A stretch of DNA of 64,000 bases from Rhodopseudomonas rhenobacensis. GTDB lineage: Bacteria; Pseudomonadota; Alphaproteobacteria; Rhizobiales; Xanthobacteraceae. Below the pieces are notes generated by a model, which saw only the letters and a list, made by a program, of their open reading frames with translations, was not told the DNA's origin and searched no databases. The translations under genes and the position numbers were made by a program. Positions 53,262 through 63,209 of this stretch are shown one piece after another. Each line of letters begins with the position of its first letter. The first letter of the stretch is position 1. The DNA lies in NCBI RefSeq assembly GCF_014203125.1, contig NZ_JACHIH010000022.1, positions 23,761-87,760 of the forward strand, written 5' to 3'.

Positions 53262-55553
53262 TTACTGGCGGCGAACGAAGGGGGCGGGCTGCACCGGGAC
53301 CGGGATGCTGCTGCCGATCATTCGGCCATTCATCTTGCTGCGCAGCTCTTCGGCGACCAGATGCGCATCGAAGGCGTCGCGAACCACCGTCGGCCGGATG
53401 AACAGGATCAGCTCGATGCGTCTCTTGCTGATGTTCTGGTGCGAGAAGCTGTCGCCGATGACCCCGGGGATCTGGTCGAGCAGCGGGATGCCCTTGCGCG
53501 TCTTGTCTTCCTGATCGCTGATCAGCCCCGCCAGCAGCACGGTCTGTCCGCTCGCAACGGAAATCGAGCTCTTCACCTTCCGCTGGGAAATCGTCGGGGT
53601 CAGCGTATTCGGATCGGTCGATCCGACATTGCTGATCTCCTGCTCGATGTCGAGCACGATATTGCCGTTGGCGTTGCTGCGCGGCAGCACCCGCAGAATG
53701 ATGCCGGTGTTGCGATAATCGATGGTGTTGACGATGGTGTTGTTCGAGGTCAGCACCGTGGCGCTGCCGGTGGAGACCGGAATCTGATCGCCGACCTGAA
53801 GCGTCGCGACCTGATTGTCCAGCACCACCAGCGAGGGATTCGAAAGCACCTTGACGTCGGTGACGCCGTGCAGCGCATCGAGCACCAGCTTCGGTTGATC
53901 GGAGGGCCCGACCAACAGGTTGAAGCCTGGTAGCACGCGGCTCAGCGCGGCGTTGCCCAGCGTATTGACGATCGAGCCGTTGTTGCCGCTCTTCAGGAAG
54001 AACTGCACGCCATAGGTCAAACTATCATTCAACGTCACTTCCGCAATCGTGGCGTCGATCGCCACCTGGCGCTGCGGACGGTCGATCTGCCGCAGCGTCT
54101 GCTCGATGATGCGGTGGGCTTCCTGATTGGCGTAGACCAGGATGGTGTTGTTGGTCACGTCGGCGGTGATGCGGACATTCTGCAGCGCACTGCCGGCATT
54201 GTTGCTCGGCGTGCTGTTGGCGCTGCCGAACAGGCCGAGATTGTCGCCGACCCGTGCGGTTTGCGGCGGCGTCGCGGAGCGGGCGCCTGCGGGGCCGCCG
54301 GCAGCGGTCTGCCCCGACCCCTGCCCGGAGTTGTCGGTCGAGCCGGGAGGAGGGCCGGCGCCCAACCGCCGCTCGACATCCGCCGCCGAGGATGACGAGG
54401 ACACCGACAGGCCGGAGCCCGGCGCCACCTGGCCGGCCGCAGTATCCGTGGTGCTGCCCGACCCGTTGGCGCCGCGCCCCGAAATGATCTCGTTGAGCAA
54501 CGCGGTGACCTGACGCGAATTGCCGTAGCGCAGCGAGTAGACTTTCAGGTTGGTTCCTTCGGTGTCCGACCGATCCAGCCGCGCGATCCATACGCCGACC
54601 CGCTTCAGCAATTCGGGCTTGTGGGTGACCACCAGGATCGCGTTCATCCGGCTGATCAACTGCAGCTTGACCATGTTTTGGCCGAGGCCGCCCTCGCCGG
54701 AATCCATGATCTTTTCCAGTTCGCTGATCAGCGGTTCCGGACTGCTATTGGTGATCGGGAAGACGCCGACGGATTGTCCCTTCATCCAGTCGGCGTCGAA
54801 ATTCAGAATGGTGTCGATTGCCGCGCTGCGTTCCGGTCCGGTGCCCTGCACCAGGATCAGGTTCCTCCTCTGGTCGGCGCGGATCGACGTCGGCTTGACG
54901 CCGAAGGTGTCGAGCAACTTGAACACAGTCTGCGCAGACACGTAGCGCAACGGCACGACGCTGATGCCATAGCCTGGCTGCGTGCTGGTTTCGCGATCGA
55001 CGCCGCCAAACCCCACGGCGTCCGGCGCCGGCATGATCCGATAGCCCGCCTTGTCCTTCACCAGCGCCACGTTGGACATCCGGAGGACGTTTTCCAGCAC
55101 GAACAGCGCGTCGGTCTTGGAAATCGGTCGACCCGAGGCCAGCGTCACCGTTCCGAGCACGCGCGGATCGATCGTGTAGCCGGTGCGCAGAATATCACCG
55201 AGGATCACCTTGGCGACCGTGGTGATCGGCGCGTTCTCGAAATTGAGGTCGAAGCCCTCGTCGCCGGACGCGCTGTCGCGGCCGCGCGGCGTGTCGCCCG
55301 CCGCGGCGGTCGCCGTATAGATCTCCGGGACCGCGGCGCGGGGCGCGCCGATGCTGCCGTTCGCCTCGTTGCGCGGCGCACGCGGCGACAGGTCCAGCCC
55401 CTTGATCCTGTCGACGACGTCCTGCGCGCGCGGGTCGCCAGGATCACTCTCGATCGACTGGTCCGACGTTAGTATGCAGGACGCAAGCCAAAGACCCGCC
55501 ACACACGCCAGTGCCAGTCGCAAGGCCGAACTCGTAAGCCGTGTCTGAAACAC
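53262..55553 (-). CDS. gspD: Type II secretion secretin, predicted lipoprotein
   Basis: A 763-residue secretin, the outer-membrane channel. Signal LALACVAGLWLASC ends with a lipobox-type LASC, so this secretin may be lipidated and need no pilotin. N0/N1-N3 domains cover about 95-480; a Gly/Ser/Pro-rich low-complexity loop lies near 380-440. The C-terminal barrel carries VLSNPSLVVLDNQVATLQVG and GQTVLLAGLISDQEDKTRKG, secretin hallmarks. I prefer GTG 55553 as start because it directly precedes the signal; a TTG at 55589 adds 12 residues. Confidence 0.88.
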   Translation of the reverse strand: MFQTRLTSSALRLALACVAGLWLASCILTSDQSIESDPGDPRAQDVVDRIKGLDLSPRAPRNEANGSIGAPRAAVPEIYTATAAAGDTPRGRDSASGDEGFDLNFENAPITTVAKVILGDILRTGYTIDPRVLGTVTLASGRPISKTDALFVLENVLRMSNVALVKDKAGYRIMPAPDAVGFGGVDRETSTQPGYGISVVPLRYVSAQTVFKLLDTFGVKPTSIRADQRRNLILVQGTGPERSAAIDTILNFDADWMKGQSVGVFPITNSSPEPLISELEKIMDSGEGGLGQNMVKLQLISRMNAILVVTHKPELLKRVGVWIARLDRSDTEGTNLKVYSLRYGNSRQVTALLNEIISGRGANGSGSTTDTAAGQVAPGSGLSVSSSSSAADVERRLGAGPPPGSTDNSGQGSGQTAAGGPAGARSATPPQTARVGDNLGLFGSANSTPSNNAGSALQNVRITADVTNNTILVYANQEAHRIIEQTLRQIDRPQRQVAIDATIAEVTLNDSLTYGVQFFLKSGNNGSIVNTLGNAALSRVLPGFNLLVGPSDQPKLVLDALHGVTDVKVLSNPSLVVLDNQVATLQVGDQIPVSTGSATVLTSNNTIVNTIDYRNTGIILRVLPRSNANGNIVLDIEQEISNVGSTDPNTLTPTISQRKVKSSISVASGQTVLLAGLISDQEDKTRKGIPLLDQIPGVIGDSFSHQNISKRRIELILFIRPTVVRDAFDAHLVAEELRSKMNGRMIGSSIPVPVQPAPFVRRQ

Positions 55554-55762
55554 AATCCACTCGCTGACACCGACAGTCAGTAAGAACAAAGTCCAGGTAC
55601 GACGTCATGGCCACACTACCCGGACGCAATTTCGGGGCGCGATGCTGTCAGGAACCATTGCCCCCAATCAAAAAAAAGGCTTAACTATTAGGTATTGGAT
55701 ACAAAAAGAGTCAAGGCCTTAGAAAGGACGCTCGCCAGTCTCTCGAGCGTGGAGAGCGGGTG
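55554..55762. promoter_or_regulatory. Divergent gspD/gspE control region
   Basis: The 209 bases between the divergent gspD and gspE starts include an AT-rich run at about 55667-55715 (AATCAAAAAAAAGG, TTAACTATTAGGTATTGG) in otherwise GC-rich sequence, the likely promoter pair for both secretion transcripts. Confidence 0.5.
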
Positions 55763-57448
55763 ATGGCAGAGCTTTCGCCGGACGGGTTCAAGCGCAGCCT
55801 CGCAGAACGATACCCACTTTCGCCGCGTCCGACCGGCCAACCTGGTAACACGGTTAATTCGGTTGGCGGCTCGGCGCTGAAAGAACTTTGGGAGCTAACC
55901 GATCTTACCGCTGCGGAATTTGCCGACGAAGTAGCATCGCATTGGAAATTGCAGCGGCTCAATCTGCAGCAGCTACTTGCTTGCGGCGTGATCCTTGAGG
56001 GATTTTCGCCGCGTTTTCTCCGCGAATCCAAGATCATTCCGTTTCGCGACGCCGGCGGACGCTATCATGTGGCGTTGGCGGATCCTTGCGAGCGGGCGGC
56101 CATTCGCGCCGCCGAGCTGGTGTTTGGCGAGCCGGTCGGCGTCGTCGTAGGGTCGTTCGAAGACATCACGACGGTGCTGGAAAAACAGCTGAATGCCGAA
56201 GCCGCCGACGATTCCGGTGTCGCGCAGATCTCCGAGAAGCAGTCCGACGACGACGTCGAAAGCCTGCGTGACCTGGCCAGCGGCGCGCCGGTGGTACGCG
56301 CGCTCAACGATCTGTTCGAGCGCGCGGTCGACCTGCGCGCCAGCGACGTCCATGTCGAACCGTTTCGTGACCGTCTGGTCGTGCGGCTGCGGATCGACGG
56401 GCTGTTGCGCGCCGCGCCGCAACTCGACGTGCCGGCGCAGGCGCTGATCTCGCGTATCAAGATCCTGGCCGGGTTGAACATCGCCGAACGGCGGCTGCCG
56501 CAGGACGGCGCGGCGCGAATCCGCGTCGGCCGCAGCGAGCTGGATATTCGCGTCGCGACCATGCCGACGCAGCACGGCGAGACCGCCGTGATCCGCTTGC
56601 TGCCGCGCGACCGCGGGCTGCTGGAATTGGGCAAGCTCGGGCTGGGCGCCGCCGACGAGGCGACGCTCAATCGGCTGCTGGCCTTGCCGCACGGCATGAT
56701 CGTGGTCACCGGCCCGACCGGCAGCGGCAAGACCACGACGCTTGCGACCATGCTGTCGATCCTCAACGAGACCACCCGCAAGATCCTGACCATCGAAGAT
56801 CCCGTCGAATACGAAATTCCGGGCATCAATCAGTCGCAGGTGAAGCCGTCGATCGGGCTGACATTCGCCACCGCGCTGCGCTCCTTCGTGCGCCAGGATC
56901 CCGATGTGATCATGGTGGGCGAAATCCGCGATGCCGAGACCGCGCATATCGCGGTGCACGCGGCGTTGACCGGGCATCTGGTGCTCACGACTCTGCATAC
57001 CGAGACCGCGGCGGCGGCGGTGCCGCGCCTGCTCGATCTCGGCATCGAGGCCTTTCTGCTCAGTTCGACGCTGCGCGCGGTGGTGGCGCAGCGGCTGGTC
57101 CGGGTGTTGTGCGATCGATGCAAGGCGCCGCATGTGGTCGGCAGCGACGACCTCGAACGGGATCCGCGCTTCGAGATGCTGGGATTTCAGCACAACGAAA
57201 CGGTGTTCGAGGCGGTCGGCTGCGACCGCTGCAGCGGGACCGGCTACCGCGGGCGGCACGGCGCCTTCGAGGTTCTCGAAATGACTAATCAGATGCGCAA
57301 GCTGGTCCGGCCGGGCACGGATTCCGACACGCTGGATCGGGCCGCCATCGCTGCCGGGATGACCACCATGCTGCAGGACGCGGTTGCGAAATGTCGCGCC
57401 GGCACCACGACCGTCAGCGAAGTGCTGCGCGTTACAACGATCCGGTGA
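55763..57448 (+). CDS. gspE: Type II secretion ATPase GspE
   Basis: A 561-residue hexameric secretion ATPase. N-terminal GspE domain, then Walker A GPTGSGKTTTLATML (about 319-333), the Asp box ILTIEDPVEYEIPGI, Walker B VIMVGEIRDAETAH (about 384-397) and the HLVLTTLHT His box. Two CxxC pairs (LCDRCKAPH and GCDRCSGTG) form the zinc site. ATG 55763 has GGAGAG about 8 bases upstream. It powers pseudopilus assembly with GspF and GspL. Confidence 0.93.
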   Translation: MAELSPDGFKRSLAERYPLSPRPTGQPGNTVNSVGGSALKELWELTDLTAAEFADEVASHWKLQRLNLQQLLACGVILEGFSPRFLRESKIIPFRDAGGRYHVALADPCERAAIRAAELVFGEPVGVVVGSFEDITTVLEKQLNAEAADDSGVAQISEKQSDDDVESLRDLASGAPVVRALNDLFERAVDLRASDVHVEPFRDRLVVRLRIDGLLRAAPQLDVPAQALISRIKILAGLNIAERRLPQDGAARIRVGRSELDIRVATMPTQHGETAVIRLLPRDRGLLELGKLGLGAADEATLNRLLALPHGMIVVTGPTGSGKTTTLATMLSILNETTRKILTIEDPVEYEIPGINQSQVKPSIGLTFATALRSFVRQDPDVIMVGEIRDAETAHIAVHAALTGHLVLTTLHTETAAAAVPRLLDLGIEAFLLSSTLRAVVAQRLVRVLCDRCKAPHVVGSDDLERDPRFEMLGFQHNETVFEAVGCDRCSGTGYRGRHGAFEVLEMTNQMRKLVRPGTDSDTLDRAAIAAGMTTMLQDAVAKCRAGTTTVSEVLRVTTIR

Positions 57449-57452
57449 GTCG

Positions 57453-58664
57453 ATGCCGAGCTTTCGCTACCGCGCACTGAACGACAGCGGCGAACTGGTC
57501 AGCGGAGCGATCGTGGCTGCGACGCAGCGCGACGTCGTGGCCCGGGTCGAACAGTTGGGTTTGGTGCTGGTCGACAATGTCGCGGTCGACGAAGCCAAGT
57601 CGTCGTGGTCGCTACGCGATCTCTTCAACAGGCCGAAGCCGGCCGACGTCACGCTGTTCACTCGCGACCTGGCGTTGCTGTTGCGCGCCGGGGCGCGGAT
57701 CAATGACGGCCTCGACCTGCTGGTATCCGACCGCTCGATCGGCCGGATGAAAACCGTCGTGCTCGACATCCGCGCGCGCGTGCTGTCCGGAGAGAGTTTC
57801 GCCGACGCGCTGGCACGGTATCCCGATCTGTTCGCGCCGATGTATGTCGCTCTGGTCAGAGTGGGCGAGGCCTCGGGATCGCTGGACAGCGTGCTCGAGG
57901 TGCTGGCCGGAGAGCGCGAACGGTCCGAATTGCTGCGCCGCAAGCTGAGCGATGCGATCCGCTATCCGATCTTCATCCTGGTCGCCGCCGGCGGGGTGCT
58001 CACCTTCTTCATGTTTTTCGTGCTGCCGCAATTTGCGTCGGTGTTGCAGGATTTCAATGCCAAGACCGACCCGATCATTACGTTCTTCCTGTCGATCTCG
58101 ACGTTTTTGCGCGCCAGTACCGACACCGTCTTGTTGGTGGCTTCGGCGGCGCTGCTGAGCGCCTGGCTGCTGCTGCGGCAGAAATCGGTGCGTCGCGCCA
58201 TCACGCGGGTGGCGTCGCGGCCGCCGATCGTCCGCCAGCTGATCGGGTATTATCAGACGGCGATTTTCTGCCGGAATCTTGGCGTGTTGCTCAGCAGCGG
58301 GGTCAATCTTACGGTCACGCTGCGTATTCTGGTCGATATGATGGCCTCCACCGGAGATTCCTCATCGTGGAAGGTCGCAGCCGAACGGGTCCGCCACGGC
58401 GCAAAATTGTCGGATGCGCTGTCGGAGTCGCTGGCGCTGCCGCCGATGGCGGCGCGAATGCTGCGGCTTGGCGATGAGACCGGGCAACTGCCACTGCTTG
58501 CAGGCCGGGTCGCCGAATTCTATGAAGAAAAGCTGCAGCGTTCGCTGGATCGGGCTGTCGGTATCGCCGGCCCCGCCGCGGTCATTGCGATTAGTGTTGT
58601 AGTCGGCGGCCTGATCGTGTCGATTATGACTGCGCTCATGTCCGTCAGCCAGATTGTCGGATGA
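57453..58664 (+). CDS. gspF: Type II secretion platform protein GspF
   Basis: A 403-residue inner-membrane platform protein with two T2SF domains (about 70-190 and 270-390). Family strings: FTRDLALLLRAGARINDGLD, YVALVRVGEASGSLDSVLEV, and FCRNLGVLLSSGVNLTVTLR in the second half; membrane segments near 170-190, 220-240 and 370-395. It starts 4 bases after gspE and its stop overlaps gspG (ATGA). Confidence 0.93.
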   Translation: MPSFRYRALNDSGELVSGAIVAATQRDVVARVEQLGLVLVDNVAVDEAKSSWSLRDLFNRPKPADVTLFTRDLALLLRAGARINDGLDLLVSDRSIGRMKTVVLDIRARVLSGESFADALARYPDLFAPMYVALVRVGEASGSLDSVLEVLAGERERSELLRRKLSDAIRYPIFILVAAGGVLTFFMFFVLPQFASVLQDFNAKTDPIITFFLSISTFLRASTDTVLLVASAALLSAWLLLRQKSVRRAITRVASRPPIVRQLIGYYQTAIFCRNLGVLLSSGVNLTVTLRILVDMMASTGDSSSWKVAAERVRHGAKLSDALSESLALPPMAARMLRLGDETGQLPLLAGRVAEFYEEKLQRSLDRAVGIAGPAAVIAISVVVGGLIVSIMTALMSVSQIVG

Positions 58665-59137
58665 GAGGACGTAGGTTGATGGTCGGACGGTTGGTATGGC
58701 CGAAAAGGAGCTCGCGGAGCGGCCGGTCGGAGGCCGGCTTCACGCTCGTCGAAATGCTGGTGGTGATCACCATCATTGGTATGATCATGGCGCTGGTTGG
58801 ACCCAGGGTTCTGAACTATCTGTCGGATTCCAAGGTGAAGACGGCCCGGATTCAGCTGGAGAGCTTCTCGAGTGCGCTGGATCTGTATTTCCTCGATATG
58901 GGGCGGTACCCGACGTCGAGCGAGGGCTTGTCTGCATTGATGCAGAAACCGAGCGGCGCCGTTGGCTGGAATGGTCCGTATTTGCGCGGCGGCGCGGTGC
59001 CGAGCGACCCGTGGTCGCGGAGCTATATCTACCGGTCTCCCGGTGAGCGCGGGCCTTTCGAAATCATATCGCTCGGGTCGGATGGTCAAGAAGGTGGAAG
59101 CGGAACGGCAGCAGACGTCGTCGTCGGCCAGCGCTGA
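58661..59137 (+). CDS. gspG: Major pseudopilin GspG
   Basis: A 158-residue protein with a leader and the prepilin cleavage site EAG|FTLVEMLVVITIIGMIMA; Glu+5 is present. The C-terminal calcium-loop-type ending (GPYLRGGAVPSDPWSRSYIY, LGSDGQEGGSGTAADV) is typical of GspG. The leader is longer than usual (about 26 residues) from ATG 58661; ATG 58679 is the alternative. It overlaps gspF and gspH. Confidence 0.92.
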   Translation: MRGRRLMVGRLVWPKRSSRSGRSEAGFTLVEMLVVITIIGMIMALVGPRVLNYLSDSKVKTARIQLESFSSALDLYFLDMGRYPTSSEGLSALMQKPSGAVGWNGPYLRGGAVPSDPWSRSYIYRSPGERGPFEIISLGSDGQEGGSGTAADVVVGQR

Positions 59138-59591
59138 CGAGCGGAGCCAGGGCGGTTTCGCGCTGATCGAGATCGTATGCGTCCTGGCGATCATCGGGAT
59201 GATTGCCGCCGTGTTGCTGCCGAGCATCCCGCGCACCACCTCGCGCACCAGGCTGGAAGCTTATGCGGTGGAGGCCGCCAGCATCCTGAAAATGGACCGC
59301 AACGCGGCGCGTAGCCGTCACGTTGCGGTCGCAACCATCGTTGCGGCACCCGCCCGGCTGATCCGGTCGGGGTCCAGCAACCGGACGATCCAACTGCCGC
59401 GCGATGTGTCGCTGGAGGCGGTCACGGCCGCCAACTGTCCCGCTCCGGGCAATGGACCGTCGATCGGTTTCTTTCCCTCCGGGCGATCATGCGGCGGCAC
59501 GCTGGCGCTGTTCACTCCCGGCATGCGCTACGAGGTCCGCGTCAATTGGCTGACGGGAGGCATCGAGATTGTTCCGCAACGGCCGGTCTGA
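59082..59591 (+). CDS. gspH: Minor pseudopilin GspH
   Basis: A 169-residue protein with a prepilin-type N-terminus (QGG|FALIEIVCVLAIIGMIAA) after a 25-residue leader, and a beta-rich C-terminal domain with a cysteine pair (NCPAPGNG, RSCGGTLAL). It overlaps gspG by 56 bases when started at ATG 59082. Minor pseudopilin at the tip of the pseudopilus. Confidence 0.8.
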   Translation: MVKKVEAERQQTSSSASADERSQGGFALIEIVCVLAIIGMIAAVLLPSIPRTTSRTRLEAYAVEAASILKMDRNAARSRHVAVATIVAAPARLIRSGSSNRTIQLPRDVSLEAVTAANCPAPGNGPSIGFFPSGRSCGGTLALFTPGMRYEVRVNWLTGGIEIVPQRPV

Positions 59592-59964
59592 TCCGCAGCG
59601 CGGATTTACCCTGATCGAAGTTCTGATCGCGCTGGCGATCTTGGCCTGGGTACTGGCCGCGATCGCGCCGGTGATCGCAACCACGGTGCGCGGCAGCCGC
59701 AATATTCAGGACCGCCTGGCGATCAGCGGCATCGCGGAAACCTTGTTGTCGGGACTGAACGATCGCGGATCGTTGAAGGTCGGGCGTACCATCGGCGAGA
59801 GCGGTGGGCATCGATGGTCGGTGGACGTCGCCCCGTTGCCGGATCGCGGCGCGGACAACCGCAGCAATTGGACGCCGTGCGCGGTGACCATTCAGGTTCG
59901 CGCCGCCGGCGGCTCCGCCATTCGATTGACGACGGTGGTGCTGATCGCGAGGTCGACGGGATGA
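59569..59964 (+). CDS. gspI: Minor pseudopilin GspI
   Basis: A 131-residue protein starting at a TTG, with cleavage site QRG|FTLIEVLIALAILAWVLA close to the N-terminus. GspI initiates the tip complex with J and K. It overlaps gspH by 23 bases and gspJ by 4. Confidence 0.85.
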   Translation: MFRNGRSDPQRGFTLIEVLIALAILAWVLAAIAPVIATTVRGSRNIQDRLAISGIAETLLSGLNDRGSLKVGRTIGESGGHRWSVDVAPLPDRGADNRSNWTPCAVTIQVRAAGGSAIRLTTVVLIARSTG

Positions 59965-60686
59965 CGGCGGGCAAGCAACCGGTGCCGACCGGCGAGGCCG
60001 GCTTCATCATGCTGGAGATGCTGATCGCGATCGTCTTGACGGTGGTGATTTTCGTCGCGCTGGCGACCGTCACCGCGCAGTGGATTCCGAACTGGAATCG
60101 CGGGATCGCCCAGGTCCAGCAGCTGGAGAAACTGGGCACCGGCCTCGACCGCGTCGTCGCCGACCTGGCGGAAGCGCAATTCGTCGCGTTCAATGCCGCG
60201 CCCCAGGCGCTGGCATTCCTCGGCACGCCGTTGTCGGTGACGTTTGTGCGGCCGGCGATCGGGCCGTCGGCCCGGCCCGGCCTGGAATTGATCCGGCTGG
60301 CGGAGCGCGCCGACAATCAGGGGTTGGCGCTGGTCCGCGAGCGTGCCGTCTTCCGGCCTTCCGATACGTTGGCGAGTGTGCAGTTCGGCGATCCCGTCGT
60401 GCTGATCCGCAATCCGTATCGGGTCAGCTTCTCTTATGCGGAACGCAGCCAGCAGTGGGCCTCGGATTGGGCCGGCTCCGGCAAGTTGCCGGCGATGATC
60501 CGGGTCGCGGTGCGGGAAGCAGTGTCCGACCGGGTCATCGTCGCCTCGACCGTCGCGGTGATCCAGGCCGACATGGCCGCGGAATGCATCAAGGCCAAGG
60601 ATCTGGCCGGATGTCTTGCCACCGGCCACGGTGATGAGGGCGCGAAACCGGCCGGCGCCGCTGCAGCCGGAGACCGCGAATTATGA
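59961..60686 (+). CDS. gspJ: Minor pseudopilin GspJ
   Basis: A 241-residue protein with leader and site EAG|FIMLEMLIAIVLTVVIFV, and a long beta-rich C-terminal domain ending in an Ala-rich tail with two cysteines (AAECIKAKDLAGCLATG). Order and size fit GspJ. Four-base overlaps on both sides. Confidence 0.82.
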   Translation: MTAGKQPVPTGEAGFIMLEMLIAIVLTVVIFVALATVTAQWIPNWNRGIAQVQQLEKLGTGLDRVVADLAEAQFVAFNAAPQALAFLGTPLSVTFVRPAIGPSARPGLELIRLAERADNQGLALVRERAVFRPSDTLASVQFGDPVVLIRNPYRVSFSYAERSQQWASDWAGSGKLPAMIRVAVREAVSDRVIVASTVAVIQADMAAECIKAKDLAGCLATGHGDEGAKPAGAAAAGDREL

Positions 60687-61600
60687 TCGCCCCACAGCGA
60701 GGCCGGGAGGGCTTCATTCTCGTCGCGGTGCTCTGGCTGCTGGGGGCGCTGGCCACCCTGGCGCTGATCTATTCGGCCTTCATCAGCGCCACCGCCACCG
60801 CGGTGGCCGGTGCTACCGACCGCGTGCAGACCGAGGCCGCGCTTCGCGCGGCGATCGAGATGACCTGCTTTCAAAGGCTGAACGGCGGAGTGCAGGGCAC
60901 CACCAACGACCGCCTCGACATCCGGGTCGGGTCGGTGAAGATCTCGACGTCGTATCGGTCTGAAGCCGCGCGGGTCGACCTCAATCACGCGTCGCGCGAG
61001 TTGCTGTCCGGGCTGATCGCCAGCATTGGCATCAGTCCGGTGCTGGCGGATGCCTATGCCAGCCGCATCGTCGGCTGGCGTACGCGCGTTTCTGCGGGAT
61101 CCATCGACGACGAAAGCGAGAATTCGCTGTATCGCGCGGCGGGCCTGAATTACCTGCCGCGCCACGCGCCGTTTCCCCATGTCGACGAATTGTGGCTGGT
61201 ACATGGGATTCCGAAGTTCGTGATCGCGCGGATCCTGCCTTCGGTGACGATCTACAACGGCCGCGGCAGTATCAATGTGCTGGAGGCGGCGCCGCAGGTG
61301 ATTGCTGCGCTGCCCAAAATGACCCCGGAGCGCGTACAATCGATCCTCAGCGCTCGCGAGCTGAACGCTGCGGATCCGAGCCGAGTGTTGACGCTGGCGG
61401 CCGCCGGCGGCGATACAGTTGCAGCGGAGCCATCGAGGGCGATGCGGATGACGGTGCAGATGACCTTCGACAACGGTCGTCAGGTCAAGTCCGAGGCGGT
61501 GGTCTTCGTGCGCGACGACGCCGGGGAGGCGTGTCGCGTCTTGAACGTCCGCAACGATCTTGATGAGGAGGCGCGGGTGATCGCGGCGGCGGAGCGATGA
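60683..61600 (+). CDS. gspK: Minor pseudopilin GspK
   Basis: A 305-residue protein with REG|FILVAVLWLLGALATLAL; the position-5 residue is not Glu, as usual in GspK. A large helical domain follows (VDLNHASRELLSGLIASIGI, TRVSAGSIDDESENSLYRA). GspK caps the pseudopilus. Confidence 0.85.
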   Translation: MIAPQRGREGFILVAVLWLLGALATLALIYSAFISATATAVAGATDRVQTEAALRAAIEMTCFQRLNGGVQGTTNDRLDIRVGSVKISTSYRSEAARVDLNHASRELLSGLIASIGISPVLADAYASRIVGWRTRVSAGSIDDESENSLYRAAGLNYLPRHAPFPHVDELWLVHGIPKFVIARILPSVTIYNGRGSINVLEAAPQVIAALPKMTPERVQSILSARELNAADPSRVLTLAAAGGDTVAAEPSRAMRMTVQMTFDNGRQVKSEAVVFVRDDAGEACRVLNVRNDLDEEARVIAAAER

Positions 61601-62649
61601 GGGCCCTGGCCGCGATCGGCGCGCTGTTCCTCGGCTGGGCGCAACTGATCGCCGCGATGATCGTCGCAGGCATCGACCGGGTGATCTCACCCAAACAGGT
61701 CCGCCTGGTCGAGCAGGACGACGGCGGGTTCCTGCTGCACGCCGCCAGCGCGGACAAGATCGGCGCCCTCCCGGTGGGGCTGACGGAGGGTGAAACGCCG
61801 TCGGAGGCGGCGGCGGCCAGCCTGCGCGGCAGCCGGGTCGAAATCCGCCTCGCGCCGCGCCGCTTCCTGTTCCAGCCGCTGGAATTGCCGGCACAGGCCG
61901 CCGACTTTCTTGACGGGATCGTCCGTTCGCAGATCGACCGGCTGTCGCCGTGGACCGCCGCGACAGCCATCTTCGGATGCACCGCGCCGACGTTGCTCAA
62001 TCCGAGCCGGATCGCGGTGGTGGTGGCGATCGCCCCCCGGTCCGGCGCGATGGAGTTCGTGCAGCGCGCGCTGACGTTTCAACCGGCGTCGGTGACGATC
62101 GTGACCGCCGAGAGCGCCCAGGCTGCGCCGATCAAGGTGTTCGAGCAGAAGGCGCGGACGTTCCTCGACGTGCCGCGGCTCGGCAAGGCGCTGGTGCTGC
62201 TGTTGGCGGTGGCCGGGGCCGGCGCGCTGACCGCCTCGACGGCGGCGTGGCTGCTCACCAACCAGCTCGCGGAGCAGAAGCAGGAGGCCACCCGGCAGAT
62301 CGACCAGATCCGTTCGCTGATGCGTCGCGGCGCCAATTCGCCGGACAAGGCCGCGTTGCAGACGCTGGAACGCCGAAAATACGAGACCGCGGCCGCCACC
62401 TTGGTGCTCGAGTCGCTGACCCAGGTCATGCCCGACCACACCTACATCACGGAATTCCATTTCGACAGCAACAAGCTGCAGGTCGTCGGCGTGTCGCGCG
62501 ATGCGCCGTCGCTGATCAGGCTGATCGAACAATCGCCGAGCTTCTCGCGGGCCACGTTCTTTGCGCCGACGACGCGATCGGCGGGAGATCCGGGCGAGAG
62601 ATTCCACATCGAGGTGTCGCTCGGCCGCCGGGGAGATTCGAAACAATGA
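61597..62649 (+). CDS. gspL: Type II secretion protein GspL
   Basis: A 350-residue protein: an N-terminal cytoplasmic domain with actin-like fold elements (VEIRLAPRRFLFQPLELPAQ), one membrane segment at about 195-222 (ALVLLLAVAGAGALTASTAA), and a periplasmic ferredoxin-like part. It recruits GspE to the membrane and pairs with GspM, whose gene overlaps by four bases. Confidence 0.8.
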   Translation: MRALAAIGALFLGWAQLIAAMIVAGIDRVISPKQVRLVEQDDGGFLLHAASADKIGALPVGLTEGETPSEAAAASLRGSRVEIRLAPRRFLFQPLELPAQAADFLDGIVRSQIDRLSPWTAATAIFGCTAPTLLNPSRIAVVVAIAPRSGAMEFVQRALTFQPASVTIVTAESAQAAPIKVFEQKARTFLDVPRLGKALVLLLAVAGAGALTASTAAWLLTNQLAEQKQEATRQIDQIRSLMRRGANSPDKAALQTLERRKYETAAATLVLESLTQVMPDHTYITEFHFDSNKLQVVGVSRDAPSLIRLIEQSPSFSRATFFAPTTRSAGDPGERFHIEVSLGRRGDSKQ

Positions 62650-63209
62650 GCCCGGCTGTCGGCATCGTCCGTTCGATTGCGGGGTCGCGTTGGGTCGCCG
62701 TGGCGGTGTTTGCCGGGCTGCTGAGCGCCTTCCTGATCGTAATGTGGTTGGCGATCACGGACGTGCTGACACAACGCCGCGAACTCGCCGAGGCCGATAA
62801 TCTGCTGCGGGAATTGAACGCCCGCAGGGGAGCGTTGTCGAGCAGCACCGCGGGCGGCGTCGCGCGGCCGGGCTCGCCGTTCATCGAGGGGCCGACCGTC
62901 ACCGTGGCCGGAGCCTCGCTGCTTCAGCGCGTCGCGGAGGCGGTCAATCAGGTCGGCGGAAATATCCAGTCGTCGCAAGTCGACGTGCAAGGCAACCAGG
63001 CCCGTGACGGTCTGGTCAGCCTGCTGATCAGCTGCGAGGTCGACCAACCGGCGCTGCAACGACTGCTGTACGACCTTGAGGCGGGAATGCCGTTTCTGTA
63101 CGTTGATCAGCTCGACGTTCAAATGCCGCAAGCTGCCGCGGCCAACGAGGCGGTGTCCGGCCGTTTGCGGGTCATTCTCGGAGTCTCAGGTCAATGGCGA
63201 CGAGGCTGA
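62646..63209 (+). CDS. gspM: Type II secretion protein GspM
   Basis: A 187-residue bitopic protein: membrane segment at about 17-37 (VAVAVFAGLLSAFLIVMWLA), a coiled-coil (RRELAEADNLLRELNARRGA) and a ferredoxin-like periplasmic domain (LLYDLEAGMPFLYVDQLDVQ). Fits GspM by order and topology; overlaps gspN by 16 bases. Confidence 0.8.
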   Translation: MSPAVGIVRSIAGSRWVAVAVFAGLLSAFLIVMWLAITDVLTQRRELAEADNLLRELNARRGALSSSTAGGVARPGSPFIEGPTVTVAGASLLQRVAEAVNQVGGNIQSSQVDVQGNQARDGLVSLLISCEVDQPALQRLLYDLEAGMPFLYVDQLDVQMPQAAAANEAVSGRLRVILGVSGQWRRG